Positions 54,018 through 64,000 of a DNA stretch of 64,000 nucleotides are shown piece by piece. The notes beneath the pieces were generated by a model. The model had not been told where the DNA came from. It saw only the letters and a program-made list of their open reading frames with translations, and ran no database searches. Source of the DNA: Tilletiopsis washingtonensis (Eukaryota > Basidiomycota > Exobasidiomycetes > Entylomatales); contig NW_020312012.1 of assembly GCF_003144115.1 (NCBI RefSeq), forward strand, positions 1 through 64,000. Direction: 5' to 3'. Position 1 is the stretch's first letter. Every line of letters starts with the position of its first letter. The position numbers and the translations under genes are program-made.

Positions 54018-56138
54018 CTAGAGAATGTAGTACTTCAGCTTGCCCCAGAAGCCCTGCGGTGCGACGGGCGCGGCCGTGCGCGGGGCGTGCGGGTCGGCCG
54101 TCGGGTCGCTGAGGTCGCCCTCGCCCTCGACCATGCGGCCGTCGACGCCGCGGTCCTCGACGGCGTTGTGGCGCGCGCCGAGGTAGTAGTTCTTCATGAA
54201 CAGGCTCGCCAGCAGCGGCAGCACCGAGATGCACAGCGCCGCCAGCGTGATGGGGTACATGGCGCGGTCCGCGGCGCGCGACACCGCCTGGCGGATAGGG
54301 TCGTCGATGGGCAGCGAGCGCGCGCTGATGAAGCGGCCGTAGATGGGCTGGATGCGCGCCTCGGGCACGCCCTCCTCGCGCATGTAGCCGCGGATCGTGC
54401 CCTGCCAGATGGCGGCGCTGATGGCGCTGCCGACGCTGCCGCCGAGGCGCGTCCAGAGCGAGAGCAGCGCAATGACCTGCGCCAGGTCCTCGTGCGGCAC
54501 CGACGCCTGCGACGCCACGCGCGTGCCCACGACGGAGCAGGCGCCGCCGAGCGAGTTGAGCACCTGCGCCGAGACGAGTGCGCCCGTCGAGGCGTTGGGT
54601 CCGCGCGCCCAGAAGGTGAGGCCCATGGCGATGAGGCGGATGCAGTTGCCGCCGATCTGCAGCATCTTGTATCGGTGCGTGTACCGCAGAACGAGGCCAG
54701 CGCTGATGCCGAAGAGCGTGAGGCAGAACGTGCTGATGTTGTTGAAGTAGCCCCACTCGACCGACGTCCAGTCCTTGATGACGTACACGTACGACGAGTA
54801 GTAGAGGCTGCGCAGGCTGCCGGACATGAAGTAGAAGATGTCGAGCGTCACGGCGAGCTGGAACGTGCGGTTCTTGAAGATGCGTCGCGTCATGATCGGC
54901 TTGGCCGCCCACAGCCACTCATAGATGAAGAAGAGGATGAGCAGCGCGCCGCCGACGGCGATCATGGCGATGAGGCCCGGGTCGCGCCAGCCGCGCGGGC
55001 GGTCGCCGCGCAGCGAGAAGGGCAGGAAGATCAGGCACCACGCGGCGGCGAGCAGGATGAGGCCGATGATGTCGAGCTCGATGCAGAACTTCTTGACGAG
55101 CGTGAAGTAGCTCTCCTTGTTCTCCGTTGTGCCCTGCTCGGCGACGAGGCGCCGCTCGTACGGGCTGGCGGTGAAGGCGAGCTCGCCGTTGGCCTTGGCC
55201 ACCTTCTCGGCGCGCCACATGACAATGATCGCCGGCATGACGCACACGGGCGCGAGGATGCAGAACATGCCGAAGCCCCAGCGCCACTCGCGGCGGTCGA
55301 CGAGCGGGCCCGAGACCTGCGGGCCGACCCAGGCAAGGAAGAGGTAGGGCGACGAGGTGAGCGCCGTCATGAAGCCGCGCCACTGCAGCGGGCTGATGTC
55401 GGCGACGATGATGTCGGTGACGAGGTCGAGGCCGGCCTGGCCCGTGGCGCTGATGATGCGGCCGGCCGCAAAGCCGCCAGCGGTGGTGGTGGCTGCGACG
55501 AGCAGGTAGCCAAAGACGTAGCTGCGCGGAGAGGTGAGCAGGGAGCGCAGGCACGGCAGCAGGGCCGACGCACAGGACAAGGATGCCGAGGTAGGCCATC
55601 TGGCGCGACGAGATGTCGGCGACCTTGGAGATGAACGGCTTCGACACGGCGATAATGATGGCCTCGGCCGTGTCGATGACACCGAGGAGCTCGGCGTGCT
55701 TGGCGTACTCGCTAGCCGCGACGGTCTGGTAGCTGCTCGTCGTCGAGCCGTCGAAGCAGAACACGATGACGATGGCTGCGGCAGGACGTGAGCGCATGCG
55801 CCGGACACCTGCGGCCACGGCCACTCACCCGAGATGGCCGCATACAGCGTCCACACGGCGACGCGGTTGTTGCCAAAGACGCGGTACAGCGCCTCGATCT
55901 TGCTCACGCCGGCCGGCTGCGAGGCGAGGTGCGCGCGGTACTCGGCGTTGCTCTCGCCGCGCGGCGCGCCGGCGTGGCCCTCGCTGTCGGACACGTCCTT
56001 GCGCCCCAGCGAGTCGGCGTCGTCGTGCGACGGCGACGCGGGCGACGCGGCGCCCGAGCGGCTCAGCGGGCGCGGGCCATCGGCCTCGAGGCTGGCGCGC
56101 GGGCTGTGCGTGCCCTTGGCTTCGACTTGCGACGCCAT
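54018..56138 (-). CDS. Siderophore-iron transporter, MFS SIT/ARN family
   Basis: Three exons, 56138-55829, 55775-55574 and 55521-54018, give 671 residues. A polar N-terminus of about 90 residues precedes KIEALYRVFGNNRVAVWTLY, then a series of hydrophobic helices consistent with the 14-helix SIT fold. SIT hallmarks are FCFDGSTTSSYQTVAASEYA, GRIISATGQAGLDLVTDIIV, DISPLQWRGFMTALTSSPYL and the late loop YYLGARHNAVEDR. These plasma-membrane or vesicle proteins import ferric hydroxamate siderophores by proton symport. The next gene upstream is a ferrichrome-type NRPS, and a GATA-repressor site lies between them, so uptake of an endogenous ferrichrome is the likely job. The exact siderophore cannot be told from sequence. 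Confidence 0.93.
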   Translation of the reverse strand: MASQVEAKGTHSPRASLEADGPRPLSRSGAASPASPSHDDADSLGRKDVSDSEGHAGAPRGESNAEYRAHLASQPAGVSKIEALYRVFGNNRVAVWTLYAAISGEWPWPQVSGACAHVLPQPSSSCSASTARRRAATRPSRLASTPSTPSSSVSSTRPRPSLSPCRSRSSPRSPTSRRARWPTSASLSCASALLPCLRSLLTSPRSYVFGYLLVAATTTAGGFAAGRIISATGQAGLDLVTDIIVADISPLQWRGFMTALTSSPYLFLAWVGPQVSGPLVDRREWRWGFGMFCILAPVCVMPAIIVMWRAEKVAKANGELAFTASPYERRLVAEQGTTENKESYFTLVKKFCIELDIIGLILLAAAWCLIFLPFSLRGDRPRGWRDPGLIAMIAVGGALLILFFIYEWLWAAKPIMTRRIFKNRTFQLAVTLDIFYFMSGSLRSLYYSSYVYVIKDWTSVEWGYFNNISTFCLTLFGISAGLVLRYTHRYKMLQIGGNCIRLIAMGLTFWARGPNASTGALVSAQVLNSLGGACSVVGTRVASQASVPHEDLAQVIALLSLWTRLGGSVGSAISAAIWQGTIRGYMREEGVPEARIQPIYGRFISARSLPIDDPIRQAVSRAADRAMYPITLAALCISVLPLLASLFMKNYYLGARHNAVEDRGVDGRMVEGEGDLSDPTADPHAPRTAAPVAPQGFWGKLKYYIL

Positions 56139-57670
56139 GCTGCGGAGGAAGGTGGGCGGCGAGGGAGCGGGTTCAGGGGTATGGCGGTGGGGCGAGAGGC
56201 GGCTCGGTCCGGCGGCGGGCATGGCTTAAGTAGCAGGACGACGCCTGCGAGCTTTGGCCGCCGGGTGACAGGCGAGGCGGAGCAGAGGAGCGAGGAGCGC
56301 AGAGAGAGCGGCAGCAAGCGCGTCACCGAGGAGCGCGAGCCGCCGCGCTAAAGCGCATCAGCCGCCGCGCGCGCAAAATCTGCGCCGCGCTCATCGATGC
56401 TGCCCCTCCTCCGCCAGGCACGCCACTCTCGCCCGCTGAGAGCACCAGCATTCGCGCCACTCGACAGCGGGCCCACGGCAGCACGCGCGTGCATCTCCTG
56501 ATCATCTCCCAGGCACACGATAGGGTGCAGCACCAAGTGCGGCTTGGCTGCGCTGCCGGCTGCCGCCCTTGCAGCCGGCAGCAGATGGTGCGCCGAGCGT
56601 GCGTCGGCTGGCCGCCGCAGCACGGCCAGCAGCGCCGCCGGGAGCCTGCCGCTGGATGCGCTTCCACGCCGCGCGGCGCTGATCGGCAGAGCCGCCGGGC
56701 GGGCGGCAGTGAGCCCTCGGGCACACGCAGGAGGCATGCGCCGGCCAGAGAGCGTCGTCGCAGCGGCAGCGAGAGGCGTGCGAAGCTCTTGCTTGCGTGG
56801 CCGCAGCGGTGATGCGCCGAGACGCGCTAGCGCGGCGACCTCGCTAGCGGGATCTGATAAATCAGCAGGCACGGCGCCAGTGTCGTGCTTGGCCGGCCGG
56901 CTCTTGCTGCCGTGCGCCGCGGAAGCCTCGCGCCAAAACGCCGGGCACGCATCATGATCCTGACTCCGCCGGCGCTGCGCCGCCCTCCGGCCGCCCTCAC
57001 CGTCCATCAGGAGGTGCTGGCAGTGAGAGTTGGCTGGCTGCGCCGTCGGGACCATGGCGGCCACACGCCCATTTCCAGGAACACGCCATCGGCCGTGACA
57101 GGGCGCTGTAGCGTGCAGCCGAGGCACAGCTTGGCCGCATCTGCGTACGTCTCGGCGACGCTTGCCGCTTTTTCTGGTTGGCTGCGCCCGACGAGGCCCC
57201 TCCGCCATCATGCTGCCTGGGAGAGGGTCGCACGCCAGTCCCGGCTGCTTCCGTCGCCACACATGCGGCCCGAACGAGCGGATCTGCGGACGAACTGCTG
57301 CCAGTCAATCATCAGTGCAGGATCAGCAAGCTGCTCTCACGCGGGCCGTCTCCACGGACAGCATCAGGGTTTGGACCCCTTCCTGGACGAACCGCTGCCT
57401 CGGCAGGCATCAGCGGTACCTGCACTCCGATGACAGGGTCGCAGCTGATCTCCCGCCTTCCCTGCAGGAGGAGCTTCGGAGGCGTTTGCCGCAGACACCC
57501 GCTCCCGGAGCTGATGCTGCAGATATCTTCGGAGGTCGCCCGCGGCTGCGCTCCGTGACCTCCCGACGCGCCAGGGTGACTCTCAAGGCATGTCATTAGC
57601 CACGGCATTGCAGTTCGTTTCTCGTCGCTTCATCTATGTGCTTGGTGACCTGCTCCCATCTGTTGCCTGC
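56139..57670. other. Intergenic region between siderophore genes
   Basis: This 1.5-kb stretch holds the transporter promoter and the NRPS 3' end. It contains one perfect ATCTGATAA site. The 304-codon minus frame at 57262-56348 is Arg/Ala-rich with no domain and is not called. Confidence 0.55.
56852..56860 (+). promoter_or_regulatory. GATA-repressor site ATCTGATAA
   Basis: It matches exactly the ATCWGATAA consensus known for fungal siderophore repressors of the SreA/Urbs1 GATA family. It lies 714 bases upstream of the transporter start and extends into a short inverted repeat, CTGATAAATCAG. Confidence 0.6.
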
Positions 57671-60600
57671 TCACGACCGCTTGGCACGCACGGCGGAGGC
57701 CAGGAGCTCGGCCCATTCGCCAAGCGCGGCTCGCGCGTCGGCCTCGTCGACCAGCTCCCGCGCGCACTCGGCGACGAAGATCAGCTTGCCGCTCTCAGCG
57801 GAAGTGGCGACCACCACGTCGAGATCCACCTGTGGCGAATGTATCAGCTCGTGCTCTGGACCTCACCGCGCCGGCAAACTCACCTGCAGCTCTGGGAACA
57901 TTAGCGCCGGAGGCTCGCCGAGGTGGACATCCGCCGCTGTCACGGGCGCACTCTGCTCCTCCTGCGACAGGCGGTGCTTGACGGGCATGCGCTGCCAGAG
58001 CGCATCCTTCTTCGGCTCGGGCGCCTCGTCGTCGTTGCGGCCCTGCGTCGCAAAGAGCAGGTTGATCGTGACGTTAACGAGCGGCTGTCCCTTGCGGCCC
58101 GTCCACTCTGCGATGCGGCTGATGCGGCTCTGCTCGACCTCGCGCGGACGTCCCAGCAGCTCCGACTGCAACTTGCCGGCGACGCGCGCGAGCTCCGCCT
58201 GTTCGTCCTGGCTGCCCTGCAGGCGGACGTGCAGCGGCGCGACGTTGAGACACGGTGCCGCCAGGTTGGCCAGCTCCTCCGAGCCGCGGCCTGTCTGGAT
58301 GATGCCGAATGTCGCCGCGGAATCGCAGCGCTTGGCTTGCACCAAGGCCCACGCTCCGAGCACCAGCGACGACGACGAGACGCCAATGTCGCGGGCACAG
58401 GAGCGTACATCATCGGCCGTCAGCTCGCTCCGCACCTCGATGTCGAAGAGCGTCACGGCCGGACCTTCGGACTTGGCAGCCTGTGTCGGCCAGAGTGCCG
58501 GGCTGAACTTCTCCCCCAGTGCCTCGCGCCAGTACTTCTCCTGCGCGCCCTCGTCTGCGCCGGACGAGCTGAGGAAGCCCTCAAAGTCTGCGGATGCGCT
58601 GGCTTCCTTGCCCTGGTACATGGCCTCCAGATCGCCGAGGAGCAGCGGCAGCGACCACCCGTCTGCGGGAGTGAAGAGAGCGTCAGCTGGTGAGCAGCAC
58701 ATGCCACAGACGACTGACCATAGAGAACGTGTGCCATGTTGAGGACGACATAGTCGTGCTTCTTGCCATGCAGCAGAAGCAGGCGACACTGCGCTGCATT
58801 CGCCGGCATGTGCTCGCAGAGCAGCGAGCGAGCCTGCTGTGTCGCTGCTTCGTCCTCATCTGCGCCCTCGAGCTCCTGAACCTGGAGTGTCGGCCCGTCT
58901 TTGGCGATCAGAAGAGCGAGTGGCTGCGAAGCATCGTTGGTAGGCACCGGGATACCGCGCAGCACCTCGTGCTTCTCGAGCAACGAGCTCCAAGCCTGCT
59001 CCAGCTGCTTCACATCGATGCGTTCGTTGGCGCGCCGCAGCACGCAGACCTGGAAGGCGCGGCCGTTCGAGCGCTGCCAGCACGCGAAGGCATACTCGAC
59101 GCCTGCGCTGGACACGAGCACCTTGCTGCCTCGGCGGAGAACCTCGCTGATGTGCGAAGTCGCAACTTCGGCCTGAGATCCGGATAGCGTGACAATACCG
59201 GTGGAAGTCGGCTTCTTCGATTCCGCGTGCCCATTTGGCGAGCCAGACACGAGCCGCAGAAGCTCCTTGATCGTGGGAGCTCGAACGATGTCCGTGGGCG
59301 CCAGCTTGATGCCTGCCTTACGACAGCGCGACGAGAGCTGGATGGCGGAGATTGAGTCTAGGCCGACGGACGCAAGCTTCGTCGAAGGCAAGAGCTTGTC
59401 GACGTCGACCCGCAGGATCTGTGCGGCGAGCTTGCGGACCTCCTGCTGCTGCCCGCTGAGCTCTGCCGCGGGCTCGTCGCCAGACTCGGAGCTCTGCTCG
59501 TTCGTCTCAGCAGGCTTGAGCTTGGCGGCCTTGGCCTCAGCCTCCGGTGTGACGACGGTGCCGTTCGGCTGCGAGATGATGTCGACGACGGCCTGTCGGT
59601 AAAGCTGCAGCGCCTCATCCAGCTGCTCGCGAGAGAAGACGTCCGCCGCACAGCTGGAGAACACGGCGAAGCCATCGCGCTGCTCGTGCAGCTCCAGATT
59701 CAGGCTGAACTGCGTCGCGCCTTCGTCTGTGTCAGACGAGCGTGGCACGGCGCTCCACGGGCGCTCCGTCTCGCTGCCATCGCGCTCAACAAACGGTTGG
59801 AACACGAAGAGCACGTCGGAGATGGCTGGCAGCTGCAGAGCCTTCTGGATGTCGCGCAGAGAGGCATGCTGCGCCTTGAGACCCGCGACATTGTCGGCAT
59901 GGATGCGGCGCAGTGCCTCGCGAGCCTTGAGGTGGCTGTCGAGCTGCACACGGCAGGGGATCGTGTTGAAAACAGGGCCGACCACCTCGCCAGCGTCTGG
60001 CAGCGTCCGGCCCGAGACAACCTGGCAGAAGCTGATGTCTACGAGACCAGAGTATCGTGCGAGCAGCTGCGCGAGAGCGAGCTGGCCGATGCTTTGCGGC
60101 GTGACCTGGTAGCGTCTGGCCACGCGCCGCAGCTGCTCGCCCTCGTCGGCAGAGAAGTCAATGGAGGCGCGCCAGGCAGCCGTCGAGTCAGATCGGCTGG
60201 CGTCACGCTCGGGGAGGAAGCGCGTGCTAGAGCCGCGCATCCGCTCGGTCCAGTGCTCGGTGGCTCGCTTCTCCTCACGCACGATGCGGCGTGCCAGCGG
60301 GATGAAGGCCGGCAGCTTCGGAGCCTCGTCGCCGGCGAAGATGCGAGCGACGTGTCCAAGGAGGTTCGCGAACGACACTCCGTCATACATGGCGTGGTGC
60401 ATCGCCACCACGAGATGAGTCGCATCCTGGCCGTGCGCCTCGAGCAAGCACCACGGGGGCTTGCTCAAGCCGCCCTCGCTGCCTAGCGATAGGCTGCTGA
60501 CCGCTTGCTTGGCGAGATCGGCAGGCGCATCCTCAGTCTGGATAGTTTTCCAGGGCAGTGCAAATGCGCTGTGGACGACCTGTGCCCATCGACCTGACGA

Positions 60601-63600
60601 TTCGGCGAAGTGAAACGACGTCCGCAAGATGTCGAATGCGCCCAGCGCCTGGTCCCACGCGCTGCGCAGCTGTTCAGCATCCGCAGCGCGCCGAAGACGC
60701 AGCGGGAAGGCGTGCACGTAGAGCGTGCCCTCCGAGGCAAGCGTCTGTGACAGCATGCCGGCTTGCAGCGGCGTGCACAGTGCGAGCTCGGGCTTGTCTG
60801 CATCGTCAAGTGCCAGCTTGGGCAGACCTCCGAGCTCCTCGGCGAGCTTTGTCTCGCCGTCGTCAGCTGAAGCGTCGGATGAGTCGCCGTTGCTGCTCTG
60901 TCCTTGAGCGTCGATCTTCTGGGCGACTGCACGCGTGCTGTCGCCCTGAATGATGTCGACTGGGTCCACCGACAGGCCCTTCTTCTGTAGAGCCCGCGAG
61001 AGAGCGACAGCACGCAGGGATGTGAGGCCCAGCGACACGAGCGAAGCTCCAGCCGTAACGCTGCTGGCCGGTTGCTGGAGGAAATCGGCGACGATGCTGG
61101 TGACAGACTTGAGTGTCTCAGCGGAAGGCTCCGGGCCCTCGTCACGCGCCTTGCCGCGACGGCGCAGCTTCGGCCTGCTGTTGGCGCTGTTCTCGGGTCG
61201 GCCTCGGAGCTTCAGCTGCCCATCATCGCCCGCGAGCAGTGCAGTCACGACGCTGTCCAGCGAGTTGAGCAGCTCCGTTGACACCGCCGAGTCCAGCTCG
61301 GAAGTCCGGGCAGCTCGAGCCTCAATTGAGTCCGACTTCTCGACGAAGAGCATCTCGATTGCGAGAATGAACTGCGAGCAGTCGAGTCAGCAGCTGAAGC
61401 GCTCTGAGGTATGGCACAACACACCTCCGGCGCAGGCGGAGAGCCCTCCAGATGCTTGAATGAGCTGTAGCCCGACGCGTCTTGCTCGTGTCTGCAGGAG
61501 AACAGCACGTCGAACAGGCTCTTGACGCCCAGCCAGCCCTGTACCTGGCCGAGAGAAGAATGCTCGTGTGGCAGCGAGGCGACGAGGCTGTCGTGGGCAC
61601 CTGACAGGAAGCTGTCTGCATCGCCCTGTGCCAGGTCGACGTGCATCGGCACGAGAGTGACAAGCGGGCAGACAGCGTTCTCGATGCCGTCGACGGCGAG
61701 GTTGCGTCCGCTGCGCACCGTCTGCGGAAGGTTGAGCACGGGTCTGTAGGCGGAAGAGCGAGGTGGCACTCACTCCGAACACTGCATCTTGTGACCATCC
61801 GAAGGCCGAGCGTCCAGCAAGCGCAAAGGCGGCGTAGAAGAAGGACTGAAGCGTGATGCCGAGCTCGCTGCATCGGCTCTGCACGTCGCTCAGAGAGGCA
61901 GCAAGGCCGTGCGTTGAGCGCTCAGACTTGGCTCCGGCCTTTGGCCGCCGCGACGGCGCTGATTCCTGACGCTCCACTGCGGGTGCAAGGGCATCCTGCC
62001 AGTACTTCTTGTGCTCCGCCTCCGACGTCTCCGCGATCGAAGAGAGGATGTCTGTAAGTGCCACTGCGCTCGGCAGCTCTTCGCTCGAGCCTAGAAGCCG
62101 ATCGAGATCGGTCATGAGGGCGCGCACGGCGAATGCGTCGTACACCGCGTGATTCAGCGAGACGGCCATGAACCGAGGCTTGCTCCTCTCAGTCCCACAC
62201 AGCGTCAACTGCCAGCACGGCGAGCTGATGTCGTCGTTGATGCTCTTGGCGACGCTTTCGGCTCTGCCTTCGAAGAACTTCAAGAAGCCTTGGCTGTCTT
62301 GAACGTCGGCATCTGCATCGAAGAGCGGCAGCTCTGCAGCATTTGAATGAAGAACGACCTGCGCGAGTGCCCGGTCGGTCTGCAGGAAGCCGGTGCGAAG
62401 GATTTCGTGCCGTGCCACAGCTTGCGTCCAGGCATCTGTGAGCTGCTCGCGAGTGATACCGTCCTGCAGCTCGTACAGGAAGTGCTGCACGTAGCGCGAC
62501 GGGTCCTGCGTGATCTGGAAGAGCACGCCCGGCTGCACAGGCAGCGGAGGCAGGATGCGCTCCACATCGTCCGCCTTGAAGACGGCCTCCACGTCCGAGC
62601 GGTGCTCGTCTGCGAAAGCCGCAACTGCCGCAGCCGCCTCGTCGTTTGAGCGGCTGCTGCCTTCGCTGTGTCCTTCGATTGCGGCAGCGCAGTCGGCGAT
62701 GCGTCCGATGCTCATCAGCTGCGCCACCGAGAAGCGCGCGCCGAGCTCGTTGCGTATCCGCGTCGTCAGCACGGCGAAGTTGAGCGAGCTGAGGCCAGTT
62801 TCGAGAAGCTTGCGGCTCGGTGAGAACGAGCCATGACGCGCCTGTGTGAGCTGCTCGATCATCGCGATGAGCTTCGCTTCGAGCTCGGTGGGCTCGCGCT
62901 CGTCCGCTGCCTGGTCGCCTTTCGCGCCGCCATCGCCATCCTCCTCTTGCAGCTCCATGAGCTTGTCCATGTCCGTCTCCTTGAACAAAGCAATGAGCGG
63001 CTTGGCATCGATCTTGCCGTTGTGCGACAGCGGAAGAAACTCGGTCGGGATGATGTGCGACGGCCGCATGTACGAGGCCAGCCCTTGCTCGGTGGCATCG
63101 CGCAGCGTCTCCATCAGTCCTGGCGACAGCCGCGCGAGCGCCGGGGCAGCGCGGCGATCATTGGCCGAGATCGCATCGTCGTTCGGCGCGACAAAGGTGA
63201 CCAGCAGGTCAGAGCCGCCTGCGGCCTCGTGCGTCGTCACGACGGTGACTGCGTCGAGCGGCTGCTCGTCGGCGGCGTCGCGCACCACGGCGCTGACGCC
63301 CTCGCTCTCGATGCGCACGCCGCGTAGTTTGACCTGCGAGTCGATGCGCCCAGAGATGCTGATCGTGCCGTCGTGATTCATCCGCACGAGGTCGCCCGTG
63401 CGATATGCGCGCGATCCGGGCGTGGGCCAGGCGATGAACGCCTTCTTCGTGACGTCTGGCAGATTGAGATAGCCCCGACCAACGAGCGGCCCCTCCACAA
63501 TCAGCTCGCCCGGGTGGGCACGCGGGACAATGTTGAGGTTCGCATCGGCGACGTAGGCGCCGCAGCCTGGGAATGCCAGGCCAATGTTGTCCCTCCGCTC

Positions 63601-64000
63601 GTGTACGCCCTCCAGACGCCGAGATGTGCAGCCAATCGTGGCCTCTGTCGGCCCGTAGAAGTTGGCCAGGATCACGTCCGGGTGGGCGGCCCACTTCGCC
63701 AAAACCTGCCAGAGAACAGTCAGTCACGGCTCTGCGCCAGCTCACGCCTCGACTCACAGCATCGGTCAGCTTCTCGCCGCCAGAGACGAGATACTTGATC
63801 GGCAGCTCGTTGGGCTGCTTGGTGAGTGTGGCCTCGATCATGCTGGGCACCATGCCGATCTGCGCGATGCCCAGCCGCTCGATGTTCTCCTGCAGGTCCG
63901 CCAGCAGCGCGAGGCGGGAGGCGACGCTGACAAGGCAGACGCCGAGCGCCCACGACTGGACAATCTCGCTGATGTGCACGTCGAAAGCCACCGCTGAGCT
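57671..64000 (-). CDS. Ferrichrome-type siderophore NRPS, 3' part (A-T-C-T-C-T-C)
   Basis: The gene enters at the window's right edge, so its 5' part is missing. Segments 64000-63758, 63705-61774, 61721-61425, 61371-58719, 58662-57884 and 57829-57671 keep phase and code about 2020 residues. First comes the end of an adenylation domain: NFYGPTEATIG (A5), GELIVEGPLVGRGYLN (A6), YRTGDLVRM (A7), KLRGVRIESEG (A8), LSHNGKIDAK (A10). Then carrier domains ETGLSSL, LGLTSLRA and VGLDSIS alternate with three condensation domains (NHAVYDA near 62140, HHAMYDG near 60390, AHVLYDG across the intron at 58663-58718). A terminal T-C-T-C array is the signature of SidC/Sid2-type synthetases, which assemble cyclic hydroxamate siderophores such as ferrichrome from hydroxyornithine units and amino acids. 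Confidence 0.93.

Noticed and set aside
56348-57262. 304-codon minus frame between the transporter and the NRPS
   Set aside because: No siderophore-pathway or other motif. The region fits a promoter and 3' flank better.

Overview
The window is the left end of a chromosome from a GC-rich, intron-rich fungus, most likely a basidiomycete (my guess is Ustilaginomycotina/Exobasidiomycetes). It opens with about 16 copies of the CCCTAA telomere repeat. Most introns are 48-60 nt with GTGAGT/GTGCGT donors and CTGAC/CTCAC branch-like motifs. The hydroxamate-siderophore NRPS and the gene content fit this assignment, but the taxon is inference. Twenty protein genes are supported, and almost all exon joins below were checked for reading phase.

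Layout. 1-1100: telomere and about 1 kb of less GC-rich subtelomeric DNA with no convincing gene. 1101-3979: a UBA-UBX protein gene whose long intron contains a complete ESCRT-II VPS25 gene on the same strand. 4023-14750: an orphan proline-rich protein, the HIR1/HIRA histone chaperone, a possible AhpD-like protein and a secreted fasciclin protein. 15283-24584: an MGA2/SPT23 membrane-tethered transcription factor and an oxysterol-binding protein, both linked to membrane lipid. 26174-31461: S-adenosylhomocysteinase, a four-segment membrane protein and ribosomal protein eS26. 33486-42304: a 6-phosphofructo-2-kinase whose phosphatase half has lost its catalytic histidines, the spliceosomal PRP24/SART3 protein and the La RNA chaperone. 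43103-53695: an alpha-arrestin with a gapped minisatellite in its first intron, NudC, the NBS1 subunit of the MRN complex and an SRA/YDG methyl-DNA reader. 54018-64000: a siderophore-iron MFS transporter beside the 3' end of a ferrichrome-type NRPS. A perfect ATCWGATAA GATA-repressor site lies between them, so this is probably an iron-acquisition locus that continues past the window.

The most unusual structure is the VPS25-in-UBX arrangement. The splice phases allow either a nested gene or an in-frame UBA-VPS25 fusion transcript. Other points of interest are an eS26 start codon split by an intron, a shared CACGTGACGCGC promoter motif, and several oversized introns built from tandem or palindromic repeats. 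No transposon, retroelement, CRISPR array, tRNA or rRNA was recognised.
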